From Sphingomonas bacterium (lineage in GTDB: Bacteria; Pseudomonadota; Alphaproteobacteria; Sphingomonadales; Sphingomonadaceae), in the NCBI RefSeq assembly GCF_028292965.1, contig NZ_JAQGLG010000141.1, forward strand, positions 1-46,335: a DNA stretch of 46,335 nt, written 5' to 3'. Shown here piece after piece: positions 14,619 through 23,253 of the stretch. How positions within the stretch are numbered: position 1 is the first letter of the stretch; each line of letters starts with the position of its first letter. The notes under the pieces were generated by a model. The model ran no database searches. It saw only the letters and a list, made by a program, of their open reading frames with translations, and had not been told where the DNA came from. Position numbers and translations under genes: made by a program.

Positions 14619-16841
14619 ATGTTCAGGGATCTGATATTGGCAGCGGACGGGCAGGCGAACGCGGTGGCGCTCGCGCCATCGCCCACTCCCGGGCAGCGCA
14701 GCGGCGGCCGGCGCGAGCTTGATGTCGAGCGCCTGAAACATGTGCTGCGCCGCAACCGCTGGCTGATCATCGCCTGCATCCTGCTGTTCGTGTTCGGCGC
14801 GATCCTGCTGACGGTGCTCGCCACGCCGATCTTCCGCGCCACCGCCTCGCTGCAACTCGAACAGCAATCGACCCGCGTGCTCAAGAACGAGGAGCTGCAG
14901 CCGGGCGAGGCCAATATCGCCGATGCCGAGCGCTTCCTGCAGACCCAGGTCGACATCCTCACCAGCCGCTCGCTGGCGATCCGCGTCGCCGATCGGTTGC
15001 AGCTGTTCCGCGGCACGACGTTCCTCGATGCGATGGGGGTGAAGGTCGTGCCCAAAGGTACGCCGGCCGAACAGGCGCGCAAGCTGCGCGAGAAGGTCAT
15101 CACGACGCTGCGCAACAACCAGCAGATCTCGCTGCCGCGCTTCTCGCGCGTGGCGTCGATCTCGTTCAGCAGCCGCGATCGCGACCTCTCGGCGCGCGTC
15201 GCCAATGCCTATGCCGAGGCGCTGATCACCGACAATCTCGAGCGGCGCTTCCGTGCATCCTCCTATGCGCGCGATTTCCTCGAAGGACAGCTCGGCCAGG
15301 CCAAGACCAAGCTCGAAGCATCCGAGCGCGCCGTGATCCTTTATGCACGCGGTGCCGGGCTGATCGATACCGGCCCGGCCCCCGGCGCGCCCGGCGAGCG
15401 CGCCCGGTCGCTGGTCACCTCCAGCCTGGTGACGATGAACGATACGCTGAGCGCCGCGACGGCCGAACGCCTCCGCTCGCAGCAGCGCTGGGAACGCAGT
15501 CGCGGTGTATCGCCGATGCAGCTGCCCGAGGTGCTCGGCAATCAGGCGATCCAGGAACTGATGCGCAGCCGCGCCGAACTCGCCTCCAATTACCAGAAGG
15601 AGTTGGAGACCCGGCTTCCCGATTATCCCACGGTGCGCCAGGCCAAGGCGCAGCTCGACGAGACCAACGACCAGATCGCGAAGCTCGCCGGGTCGATCCG
15701 CGACTCGATCCGCGAAACCTATGAGGTCGCCGCGCGCCAGGAACGGGCAGTACAGGGCGATATCCGGGGCCTGCGCGCCAACACATTGTCCGAACAGGAT
15801 CGCGGCGTGCGCTATGGCATCCTGCGCCGCGAGGTCGACACCAATCGCGAAATGTATGATGCGATGCTGCAACGCTACAAGGAAGTCGGCGCCGCCGCCG
15901 GGGTCACCGCCAACAACATCTCGGTGGTCGATACCGCCGAGCCGGCGATCAACCCGGCCTGGCCCAAGCCGTTGCTCAATCTGTTGCTGTCGCTGTTCCT
16001 TGGCGTGATCACGGCCGCAGGTCTGGTGTTCCTGCGCGAGGCGCTCGACGATGCGGTGCGCACCCCGGACGATGCCGAGAGCAAGCTCGGCCTGCCGCTG
16101 CTTGGCACCGTGCCGCGCATCGCCGCCTCGCCGATCGACATGCTGGAGAACCAGCGCTCCAGCCTGTCCGAGGCCTATTCCTCGCTGCGCACCGCGCTCG
16201 AATTTGCCGGCGAGGGCGGGGCACCGCGCCGCCTACTGGTCACGTCGAGCCAGGGCGGCGAGGGCAAGAGCACCACATCCTACGCCATTGCGCGCAGCTT
16301 CGCCCATGTCGGCAAGCGCGTGCTGCTGGTCGATGGCGATCTGCGCAAACCCTCGCTCGCGCGTCTGCTCGGTATCGAGCCGGGGCCGGGTTTCTCCAAC
16401 ATCCTCAACGGCACCGCGAAGCTCGGCGACCATGTAATCGAGCTCGACGTGCCCAATCTCAGCTTCCTATCGAGCGGATCGCTGCCGCCCAACCCCGCTG
16501 ATCTTTACGGCCGCGCGCCGGCCCGCGCCGCGATCGAGCATTTCTCCGACCGCTACGATCTGGTGGTGATCGACGGGCCGCCGGTGCTCGGCCTGGCCGA
16601 TGCGCCGCTGCTCGCCGGCGCGGTCGATGGGGTGGTGTTCCTGGTCGACGCGAGCCAGTCGCATCGCGGTCGCGCCCGCGCCGCGCTGCGCCGGTTGCAG
16701 GGCGCGCGCGGCAAGGTGCTCGGCCTGGTGTTGACCATGTTCAACCCGCGCGCCGCCGGCTACGGCAGCTACGGCTACAGCTATGAATATGGCGGGCGGC
16801 CGCGACGCTGGTTGCCGCGGCTGGTGTCGGACCGGTTCTGA
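14619..16841 (+). CDS. Chain-length protein with BY-tyrosine-kinase domain, Wzc/GumC type
   Basis: A 740-residue inner-membrane copolymerase with fused kinase. The Wzz domain begins near residue 25; a first membrane helix (WLIIACILLFVFGAILLTVL) lies near 47-66 and a second (LLNLLLSLFLGVITAAGLVF) near 450-470, with a long coiled-coil-rich periplasmic part between. The kinase domain has Walker A GGEGKST at 546-552, Walker A' VLLVDGDLR and Walker B LVVIDGPP. The tail carries a tyrosine cluster (YGSYGYSYEYGG) that is the usual autophosphorylation site. It should control chain length and couple export to the Wza-type channel through phosphorylation cycles. The start is 13 bases after the previous stop with a GCGGGG site. 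No Wzb-type phosphatase is seen in the window. Confidence 0.92.
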   Translation: MFRDLILAADGQANAVALAPSPTPGQRSGGRRELDVERLKHVLRRNRWLIIACILLFVFGAILLTVLATPIFRATASLQLEQQSTRVLKNEELQPGEANIADAERFLQTQVDILTSRSLAIRVADRLQLFRGTTFLDAMGVKVVPKGTPAEQARKLREKVITTLRNNQQISLPRFSRVASISFSSRDRDLSARVANAYAEALITDNLERRFRASSYARDFLEGQLGQAKTKLEASERAVILYARGAGLIDTGPAPGAPGERARSLVTSSLVTMNDTLSAATAERLRSQQRWERSRGVSPMQLPEVLGNQAIQELMRSRAELASNYQKELETRLPDYPTVRQAKAQLDETNDQIAKLAGSIRDSIRETYEVAARQERAVQGDIRGLRANTLSEQDRGVRYGILRREVDTNREMYDAMLQRYKEVGAAAGVTANNISVVDTAEPAINPAWPKPLLNLLLSLFLGVITAAGLVFLREALDDAVRTPDDAESKLGLPLLGTVPRIAASPIDMLENQRSSLSEAYSSLRTALEFAGEGGAPRRLLVTSSQGGEGKSTTSYAIARSFAHVGKRVLLVDGDLRKPSLARLLGIEPGPGFSNILNGTAKLGDHVIELDVPNLSFLSSGSLPPNPADLYGRAPARAAIEHFSDRYDLVVIDGPPVLGLADAPLLAGAVDGVVFLVDASQSHRGRARAALRRLQGARGKVLGLVLTMFNPRAAGYGSYGYSYEYGGRPRRWLPRLVSDRF

Positions 16842-16846
16842 CAGGG

Positions 16847-18052
16847 ATGGTCGGGCGCGGCCTTGTCCTGTTGGCGGCGGCGGGCCTGATGTGGCTCGTG
16901 CTGGCCAATGGCGTAGCGGCCGGCATGGCGCTCGCCGGCGATGATGCCGGTGCCGCGCGGGTGGCGCCCGACGCCGATCGCCTGTCGCTCAGCGCGCAGC
17001 AGTTCTACTTCGCCAAAGACTATGCCGGCGCGCGTGCGCTGGCCGATCGGGCGCTGCGCCTGTCGCCAATCCAGACCCGCGCGATCCGCGTCGCCGGCAT
17101 GGCCGAGCTGGCGCTTGGCCGGGAAGATGCGGGCCTGCGCGCGATGAACGCCGCGGCGCTGGGCGGATGGCGCGACAATGCCACCCAGCTCTGGATCATG
17201 CAGATGGCGCTGTACGGCGGCGATAACGACAGCGCGATGCAGCGCGCCGATGCGCTGGTGCGCCGCGCCACGGTGCGCGACCAGGTCTTTGCCGCCTTCC
17301 GCGCCATGGTCGGCAACGGCGCCTTTCGCCGCAGCCTGATTGTTCGGCTTAGCGACCAGCCCGACTGGCGCGGGCTGATGTTCCTCGACTTCCGCCGCAG
17401 CGCGCCGGCCGAACTGCCCGGCGTGATCGCGCTGATCGGTGAGCTCGATCGCACGCCGCGCCCGGTCAGCGATCTCGAAGTGTTCCCGCTGGTCGAGCGG
17501 CTGCTCGAACTGGGGCAGATCGGGGCGGCCTATGATCTGTGGCATGCCCGCGCGCCGCGCGCCGGGCTTCGGCCGGGCAATCTGGCCTATGACGGGCGTT
17601 TCGCGGTGGCGCTGGCGCATCGCGGCGCCCTGTCGGTGCCGCGTTTCGAATGGGCCATCGATCCCGATGCGACCGCGTTGGCAACGGTCGAGCCGGCGGC
17701 CGATGGTGCGGTCCTGCGCGCGCGCAGCGATGCCGGCGCAACGGCGACATTGGCGACCCAGGCGCTCGCGCTGGCACCCGGACGCTACGCGTTGTCCATG
17801 GACATCGCCGCGCAGGGCGAGCGCGACCTTGCCGGCTTCGCGGTCACTGCCAGCTGTCCGGGGCGCGGCGCCGCATTGACGCCCGACGCTCCCGTTTTGC
17901 ATCCGCTCGGCAGCGACCGGCTGCGCCTCGCCACCACGATCGACGTCCCGGCCGACTGCGCGCGCCAGGATCTGGTGATCCGCGCCCGTGGTGGCACGCC
18001 GGTCGGTGCCACCATCATGATCGGCAATGTCGCGATCCGGCCGGCGGGATGA
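16847..18052 (+). CDS. Exported or membrane-anchored TPR-like protein of the exopolysaccharide operon
   Basis: A 401-residue protein. Residues 1-30 form a hydrophobic N-terminal segment (signal or anchor). Residues about 45-130 contain TPR-like helices (AQQFYFAKDYAGARALADRALRLSP, AALGGWRDNATQLWIMQMALYGGDND). The C-terminal ~120 residues look beta-rich (LALAPGRYALSMDIAAQGER, LRLATTIDVPADCARQDLVIRARGG), like a jelly-roll carbohydrate-binding or lectin-like fold. Function is not established; it may be a periplasmic scaffold for the assembly complex. It begins 5 bases after the kinase stop and overlaps the next glycosyltransferase start (ATGATG). Confidence 0.65.
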   Translation: MVGRGLVLLAAAGLMWLVLANGVAAGMALAGDDAGAARVAPDADRLSLSAQQFYFAKDYAGARALADRALRLSPIQTRAIRVAGMAELALGREDAGLRAMNAAALGGWRDNATQLWIMQMALYGGDNDSAMQRADALVRRATVRDQVFAAFRAMVGNGAFRRSLIVRLSDQPDWRGLMFLDFRRSAPAELPGVIALIGELDRTPRPVSDLEVFPLVERLLELGQIGAAYDLWHARAPRAGLRPGNLAYDGRFAVALAHRGALSVPRFEWAIDPDATALATVEPAADGAVLRARSDAGATATLATQALALAPGRYALSMDIAAQGERDLAGFAVTASCPGRGAALTPDAPVLHPLGSDRLRLATTIDVPADCARQDLVIRARGGTPVGATIMIGNVAIRPAG

Positions 18053-19179
18053 TGGCCACGCGAACGCCAGATGCGATCGACGCGGTCGAGTTCAACAATA
18101 TGGTGACGCCGTACACAAGGCGCCTGTTCGACCGGCTCAGCGCCGATGGGCTCGGCCTCGCGGTGGTGTCCTGCACGCTCAGCGAGCGCAATCGCCACTG
18201 GCGGCTCGCCGGTGAGAGTGGCTTTCATCATGAGGTCCTGCGCGGCGTGACGGTCGAGGTCGGGCCGCGCCGCTACGCCCATCTCAACCGCGGCATCTTT
18301 CGCACGCTCTCGCGGCTGCGCCCGCGCCTGCTGGTGCTGAACGGCTTCTACCCGTCGATGCTGCTCGGTCTGCTCTGGGCGCGCCTGACGCGCACGCCGA
18401 TCGCGCTGCGTGTCGATGGCGGCGCGGGCGATATGCCGATGAGCGTCTATCACCGCCTGTTCCGCCCGATGCTGCTGCGTCACTGCCGCGCCGTGCTGAC
18501 CTGCGGCGCCAAGGGTGCGGCCTTCTTCCGCGACGCCGGGATCGACGAGCGCCGCATCTTCCGCATGCCGCTGGTGCCGGCTTGGGATGGCCCCAATGCA
18601 GCACCCGACATGGCATCGCGCGGCTATGACCTGTTATGGGTCGCCGAGATCAGCGACGCGGTGAAGAACGCCGGCTTCTTTGCCGAGGTCGCGGCACGGC
18701 TCAACCGCATCCGGCCCGGCCTGCGGGTGCGGGTCGTCGGTGCCGGGCCGGACCAGCAGGCGATGATCGCCACGCTGACCGAGGCGGGCATCACCTTCCG
18801 CCACGACGAGACGGTGCCGTGGGACGAGATTCAGGCGGTCTTCTGCGATGCCCGGCTGCTGCTGCTGCCGTCATGGCGCGAGCCTTGGGGGCTGGTGTGC
18901 AACGAGGCGATGCAATGCGGCACGCCTTGCCTGGTCTCGCCCGATGTCGGCGCCGCCGACGATCTGGTGGTCGATCAGGTGACAGGGCGCGTCCTGCCGC
19001 TGGACGTCGAGCATTGGGCGCAAGCCGCTGCGCAATTGCTCGATGATGCCGCCGCATGGCGCCGATTGTCCGAGGCCGGACGTACCGCGATGAAAGGTCG
19101 CGGCCTGGGTGCGTCGGCCGCGACCTATCGCGCCATGGTGGCCTTCGTGCTGCGCTCCGAGACGAACGGGCTGGCATGA
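18049..19179 (+). CDS. Glycosyltransferase, GT4 type
   Basis: A 376-residue GT-B enzyme. DLLWVAEISDAVKNAGFFAEVAARL opens the donor domain; LLLLPSWREPWGLVCNEAMQCGTPCLVSPDVGAADD is the donor-binding segment with the EPWGLVCNE form of the E(x7)E signature. Its acceptor half (YTRRLFDRLSADGLGLAVVSC) is typical for polysaccharide glycosyltransferases. ATG 18049 overlaps the previous stop; the adjacent ATG 18052 is the alternative. The sugar specificity cannot be told. Confidence 0.85.
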   Translation: MMATRTPDAIDAVEFNNMVTPYTRRLFDRLSADGLGLAVVSCTLSERNRHWRLAGESGFHHEVLRGVTVEVGPRRYAHLNRGIFRTLSRLRPRLLVLNGFYPSMLLGLLWARLTRTPIALRVDGGAGDMPMSVYHRLFRPMLLRHCRAVLTCGAKGAAFFRDAGIDERRIFRMPLVPAWDGPNAAPDMASRGYDLLWVAEISDAVKNAGFFAEVAARLNRIRPGLRVRVVGAGPDQQAMIATLTEAGITFRHDETVPWDEIQAVFCDARLLLLPSWREPWGLVCNEAMQCGTPCLVSPDVGAADDLVVDQVTGRVLPLDVEHWAQAAAQLLDDAAAWRRLSEAGRTAMKGRGLGASAATYRAMVAFVLRSETNGLA

Positions 19180-20066
19180 TCTATCCGTCGCTGCCCGCGC
19201 CGCTCGATCTCGGCCATCTGCGCATCAACGGCGCCGGGCTGGGCAATTGCCTGTTCGCCTATTGCCGCGCCGTGTTGCTCGCCGGGCGCGAGGGCCGGCG
19301 TGTCATCGCGCCGTCATGGCGGTCGCTGCCGATCAACGCTAAACTGCGCGGCGACGGGCGGATCCGGCATTATCACCGCATGTTTGCGCCGCATCCGGAC
19401 GAACTGGCCGGCGTCGCCAAGGCTGCGATGCTCGCCACGCTGCTTCCCTTCGCCGAACATCGCCTCGCGCGCGCCGACAGCGCACCACCCGTCACCCGCC
19501 GCCCGCTGATCGTGCTGCGCAGCGACGATTTCAGCTTTACCGATTTGCAGCCGCATCGCGTGCATTTGCGGCGGCGGCTGGTCGAGATCATGCGCCATCC
19601 GCCAGCGGAGCCGATGAACTGGGGCGTGGGGCGCTATATCGCGGTCCATGTCCGGCTGGGCGATTTCGATCCGGTGCCGACAGGCATTGCCGACCCCAGC
19701 GGCACACCCAATACCCGCCTGCCGCTCGACTGGTATCTGGCGGTGATCCGTCGGCTGCGCGCGCTGCGCCCGGATTTGCCGGTCAGAATCTTCTCGGATG
19801 GCAGCGATGCCGAACTGGCGCCCTTGCTCGCGTTTGATCATGTCAGCCGGGCGCGGTCGATCGACGATGCCAATGAATTGCTGGCCATGGCCGGGGCGGC
19901 ACTGCTCGTCGGCTCGCACTCGACCTTTTCGCGCTGGGCGGTGTTCCTCGGCAACATGCCGGCGATCTGGCACGCCCAGCCGTTGCGCCGCGACAGCCCG
20001 GCCGATGCCGCCATCCCGGTCTATCATATCACCGACGCCGCCGGCCTGACCGAGCTTGCGGCATGA
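19176..20066 (+). CDS. GT11-like (alpha-fucosyltransferase-type) glycosyltransferase
   Basis: A 296-residue protein with INGAGLGNCLFAYCRAVLLA near the N-terminus, matching the GxGNxxFQYA-type opening of GT11, then YIAVHVRLGDFD (the HxRxGDY-type GDP-sugar motif), VRIFSDGSDAEL and a C-terminal ALLVGSHSTFSRWAVFLG. This order is that of alpha-1,2-fucosyltransferases and related O-fucosyltransferases, so a GDP-fucose or similar GDP-deoxysugar donor is a reasonable inference but not proven. It overlaps the neighbours by 4 bases on both sides. An alternative is a more distant GT family sharing the HxRxGD motif. Confidence 0.7.
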   Translation: MIYPSLPAPLDLGHLRINGAGLGNCLFAYCRAVLLAGREGRRVIAPSWRSLPINAKLRGDGRIRHYHRMFAPHPDELAGVAKAAMLATLLPFAEHRLARADSAPPVTRRPLIVLRSDDFSFTDLQPHRVHLRRRLVEIMRHPPAEPMNWGVGRYIAVHVRLGDFDPVPTGIADPSGTPNTRLPLDWYLAVIRRLRALRPDLPVRIFSDGSDAELAPLLAFDHVSRARSIDDANELLAMAGAALLVGSHSTFSRWAVFLGNMPAIWHAQPLRRDSPADAAIPVYHITDAAGLTELAA

Positions 20067-21328
20067 GCGCCTTCTTCGCCGATCGCGAGCGGCGCAAGCT
20101 GGCCTGGTCGCTCGGCGCCAACATGCTGACGCGCATCCCCAGCCTGGCGATGGTGTTCCTCGTCCTGCCGCTGCTGATCACCGGGCTCGGGCAGGAACGC
20201 TATGCCGCGATGTTCGCCGCGCTCGCGCTGGGCGGCCTGGGCACCATCCCGATGGCCGGCAATGGCATCTTCGGCGTCCGCATGATCGGCGACGCCGCCT
20301 CGCGCGGCGACCATGAAGGTGAGGCCTCGGCCTTTCTCAGCCTGGCGATCGTCAATTTCTCGCTTGGCTTCGCCATGATCGCGCTGGCGACGATCATCAT
20401 GATCGCGCGCGGCAATGGCGCTGCGTTAGTCTGCGTGGCCCTGCTGCCGATCGTGCAGGGGATGTGCAACGGCACGTTCGACAATGCCCGGCTGGCCTAT
20501 AATGAACATTACTGGACCGCCGGCCTCGCGCTCAGCCTCCAGGTCGCCTGGTATTCGCTGATCCTGCTGGTGCCGGCGTTCCGGCACCATGTCTTGCTCG
20601 CCGCGACGGTGTTCCATGCCCCGATCACGTTGGCGAGCATCACCAATGGCGTGCTGCTGCTGCGCGCCCGGCCCTATCTGCTGCGCGGTCGGGCGGCGGA
20701 CCCGCGTGGCATGTTGCGTGCCGGCCTGTCGTTCGGCGCTGCCGAAGGGCTGGTGATGGGCGCGCTCGGCGTGGTGGTGATCTATCTCCAGGCGACCTCC
20801 ACCGCCTCGGTCACCGCCTGGTTCGCGACGCAGAACCGCTTGTTCCAGATGTGCCTGACGCCGCTGCTGATGATCCTCGTGCCGCTCGGCGGCTTCATCC
20901 GCCTGAAATGGGCCGGGGCGGGCGACCGGCGCCAGCGCGACGCGATCAAGGCAGCCTATGCCGCGGGCGCCGTCGCGCTGATCGGCATGACTATCGGGTT
21001 GAGCGTGATCGGCCCCTATTATGCGCGACACTGGCTGCACCTCGAACCGCCCGGGGACGTCGGCCTGCTCCTGCCGTTGTTCGCGCTGTTCGGTGCGATC
21101 ACCTTCTATCGCTGCTTCGCGGCGATCGCCTATCTCGTGCTCGATGGCGTGTGGCTCGCGCACCGCGTCATCGCGTCGGTATTGGTCGCCGGTGTCGCCG
21201 CGCTGCTGGCGACGCGCTTCCTGGCACCCGTGCCGACCTTCAGCGTGTTCGCGGCCGGCGCGGCGTTTCTTATCGTCGCGGCCTTGTCGCAAAGCGCGCG
21301 GCACACGCTCGCAGGGCGTCCGGCATGA
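20063..21328 (+). CDS. Polysaccharide flippase, Wzx/MATE-like (MOP superfamily)
   Basis: A 421-residue membrane protein with about twelve hydrophobic helices, beginning LAWSLGANMLTRIPSLAMVFLVLPLLIT and ending in a hydrophobic C-terminal bundle. The helix pattern, the gene order and the lack of catalytic motifs fit a Wzx-type flippase that moves the undecaprenyl-linked repeat unit to the periplasmic face. It is the only flippase candidate in the operon. It overlaps both neighbours by 4 bases. Confidence 0.8.
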   Translation: MSAFFADRERRKLAWSLGANMLTRIPSLAMVFLVLPLLITGLGQERYAAMFAALALGGLGTIPMAGNGIFGVRMIGDAASRGDHEGEASAFLSLAIVNFSLGFAMIALATIIMIARGNGAALVCVALLPIVQGMCNGTFDNARLAYNEHYWTAGLALSLQVAWYSLILLVPAFRHHVLLAATVFHAPITLASITNGVLLLRARPYLLRGRAADPRGMLRAGLSFGAAEGLVMGALGVVVIYLQATSTASVTAWFATQNRLFQMCLTPLLMILVPLGGFIRLKWAGAGDRRQRDAIKAAYAAGAVALIGMTIGLSVIGPYYARHWLHLEPPGDVGLLLPLFALFGAITFYRCFAAIAYLVLDGVWLAHRVIASVLVAGVAALLATRFLAPVPTFSVFAAGAAFLIVAALSQSARHTLAGRPA

Positions 21329-22065
21329 CGAGCACCGATATCCTCGGCACGCCCATCGCGATCACCGATCTCGCCGGCGCCACCGCGCACCTTTTGCAAC
21401 GCGTCGCGGCCCGCGAAGGCGGCTATATCTGCCTGCGCGACGCGCATGGCATCATGTTGGCGCGGCGCGATCCCGACCTGCGCGCGATCCACCGCGATGC
21501 TGCGATGAACCTGCCCGACGGCATGCCGCTGGTCCATGTCGCGCGCTGGCGCGGGCACCGCGCGATCGGCCGCGTCGCCGGCACCGATCTGGTCGAGGCG
21601 CTGGTCGATGCCGGACGCGGTACCGCGCTTCGGCACTATTTCTACGTCGGTAAACCGGGCGTCGCCGAGCGGATGGCTGCTACGCTGGCGCGCCGCTTCC
21701 CCGGCCTGGTGGTCGCTGGCTGCGCCTCGCCGCCGTTCGGCGAGGTCGATGACGCGACCATGGCGGAGGCGCTCGCAGCGATCGTCGCCGCGCGCGCCGA
21801 TATGGTGTGGGTGGGCCTCAGCACGCCCAAACAGGAACGCTGGATGCACCGCCATCATCGCGCGCTGCCTGGTATGACGCTGATCGGTGTAGGCGCGGCG
21901 TTCGATTTCGTTACCGGCGAGGTCGGGCGTGCGCCGCGCTGGATGCAGTGCGCCACGCTCGAATGGCTGCACAGGCTGCTGTCCGAGCCGGGACGGCTAT
22001 GGCGTCGTTATCTCCTGCTGGCGCCACGTTTCGCCTGGCTGATCCTCACCGAGGGCGCGAAATGA
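21325..22065 (+). CDS. WecG/TagA/CpsF-family glycosyltransferase (GT26)
   Basis: A 246-residue protein with YICLRDAHGIMLARRDPDLR, NLPDGMPLV, RVAGTDLVEAL, HYFYVGKPGVAERMAATLARRFPGL, VGLSTPKQERWMHRH and GVGAAFDFVTGEVGRAPRWMQ, all in the order seen in GT26. GumM and WecG belong here and transfer glucuronate or ManNAcA. A uronic or N-acetylmannosamine-type sugar is likely. A basic amphipathic C-terminus (LWRRYLLLAPRFAWLIL) may tie it to the membrane. Overlaps neighbours by 4 bases. Confidence 0.92.
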   Translation: MTSTDILGTPIAITDLAGATAHLLQRVAAREGGYICLRDAHGIMLARRDPDLRAIHRDAAMNLPDGMPLVHVARWRGHRAIGRVAGTDLVEALVDAGRGTALRHYFYVGKPGVAERMAATLARRFPGLVVAGCASPPFGEVDDATMAEALAAIVAARADMVWVGLSTPKQERWMHRHHRALPGMTLIGVGAAFDFVTGEVGRAPRWMQCATLEWLHRLLSEPGRLWRRYLLLAPRFAWLILTEGAK

Positions 22066-23252
22066 CCGCCGTGACGGTGATCGAGCCCGCCATGGCGTTG
22101 CCGGAATCCGCGCCGGTGGCCGGCGATGCCGCACGGCCGGTGCTCAACTTCTGGGTGTTCGGCGCGCCCTACCTCGTCACCATCGTGTTCTTCTTCACCC
22201 GGCTGACCGACGACGATCGCATCTTCGCCCCGATTTTCCCGGTGGTGATTACCGCGGCGGCGGCGGCGATCGCGATATTGATCAAGCGCCGCCTGCCCGA
22301 GATCAACCGCGAACTGGTGATGTTCATGCTGGCCTATGCCGCGCTGGGCGTCCTCAGCGTATTGCTCAACGGGAACAACGATCTCTACGCGCTGCGCAAG
22401 ATCGGCCTGCCGTTGGTGTGCATGGCGCCCGGCGTGTTCCGCTACTATACGACGGGGCGGCAGATGGTCCCATTTCTCGCCGCTTTGTTCGTCGTGGCGC
22501 TGGTCTACACCACCCAGACCAGCCAGGTTGAGGCGGGCGGCCTGTTCACCACCGATTCCCCCAATGAATCGATCCTCAGCGTGGCGTTCGGCGCCGTCGC
22601 GGTGTGGCTGGTGGCCTCGTCGCGCCTCACGCTCGCTGCGCTGGCCGGCATCGCCTGCGTCTTCTTCTTCAAGCGCAATGCCATGGGCGCCGGGCTGGTC
22701 GTAGCATTACTCGTGCTCGCGGTGATGTGGGTGCGGCGTGATCGGGCGGCGCCTTTGTTGCGGCGTATCCTGCTCGTCACCGTGCCAATGGTTGCGATAT
22801 TCGCTTTCTATCTCAGCGACCTGTTCGGCTTCATCGCGACCAATCTGGTGCGCGGCTACGACGCCGAATATCTCAGCGTCGGCCGCGCCGCGATCTACGA
22901 CCTGATCATCCGCGACTTCGACCGCAGCGGCTTGCGCGAGCAGCTGCTCGGCCACGGCGCCGGCGCGGTCGAGAACATGGTGTCCTCCGCCCGCTCGCTC
23001 GCCCCCGGCCTCCAGCTCGCGCATGACGAATATCTCAGCTGGCTCTACGATTTCGGCATTGTCGGGCTGGTCGTGCTGCTGGTCATGCTGATCCGCCTCG
23101 GGCGCAGCGGCAACGCCGCCATCGCGGTGCTGTTGTTCATGGTCATCGCCATGACGGCGGAGAATTTCTTCCTCATCTCGTTCAACTGCCTCGCGGTGTT
23201 TGCGCTGCTCTCCACCCATATGGTCTCCGCCCGGCCCGCCGGCGACGGCTGA
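22062..23252 (+). CDS. Wzy-like polysaccharide polymerase/O-antigen ligase, second of two
   Basis: A 396-residue protein with about ten membrane helices and a periplasmic loop ending GHGAGAVENM...LQLAHDEYLSWLYDFGIVGL, whose H-D/N-E-Y-L motif is diagnostic for the Wzy_C family. It shares no evident direct similarity with the other Wzy-like protein at 12489-13913 beyond this motif. Given its place after flippase and GT26 it is the better candidate for the repeat-unit polymerase. Overlaps the GT26 gene by 4 bases. Confidence 0.82.
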   Translation: MTAVTVIEPAMALPESAPVAGDAARPVLNFWVFGAPYLVTIVFFFTRLTDDDRIFAPIFPVVITAAAAAIAILIKRRLPEINRELVMFMLAYAALGVLSVLLNGNNDLYALRKIGLPLVCMAPGVFRYYTTGRQMVPFLAALFVVALVYTTQTSQVEAGGLFTTDSPNESILSVAFGAVAVWLVASSRLTLAALAGIACVFFFKRNAMGAGLVVALLVLAVMWVRRDRAAPLLRRILLVTVPMVAIFAFYLSDLFGFIATNLVRGYDAEYLSVGRAAIYDLIIRDFDRSGLREQLLGHGAGAVENMVSSARSLAPGLQLAHDEYLSWLYDFGIVGLVVLLVMLIRLGRSGNAAIAVLLFMVIAMTAENFFLISFNCLAVFALLSTHMVSARPAGDG

Positions 23253-23253
23253 C

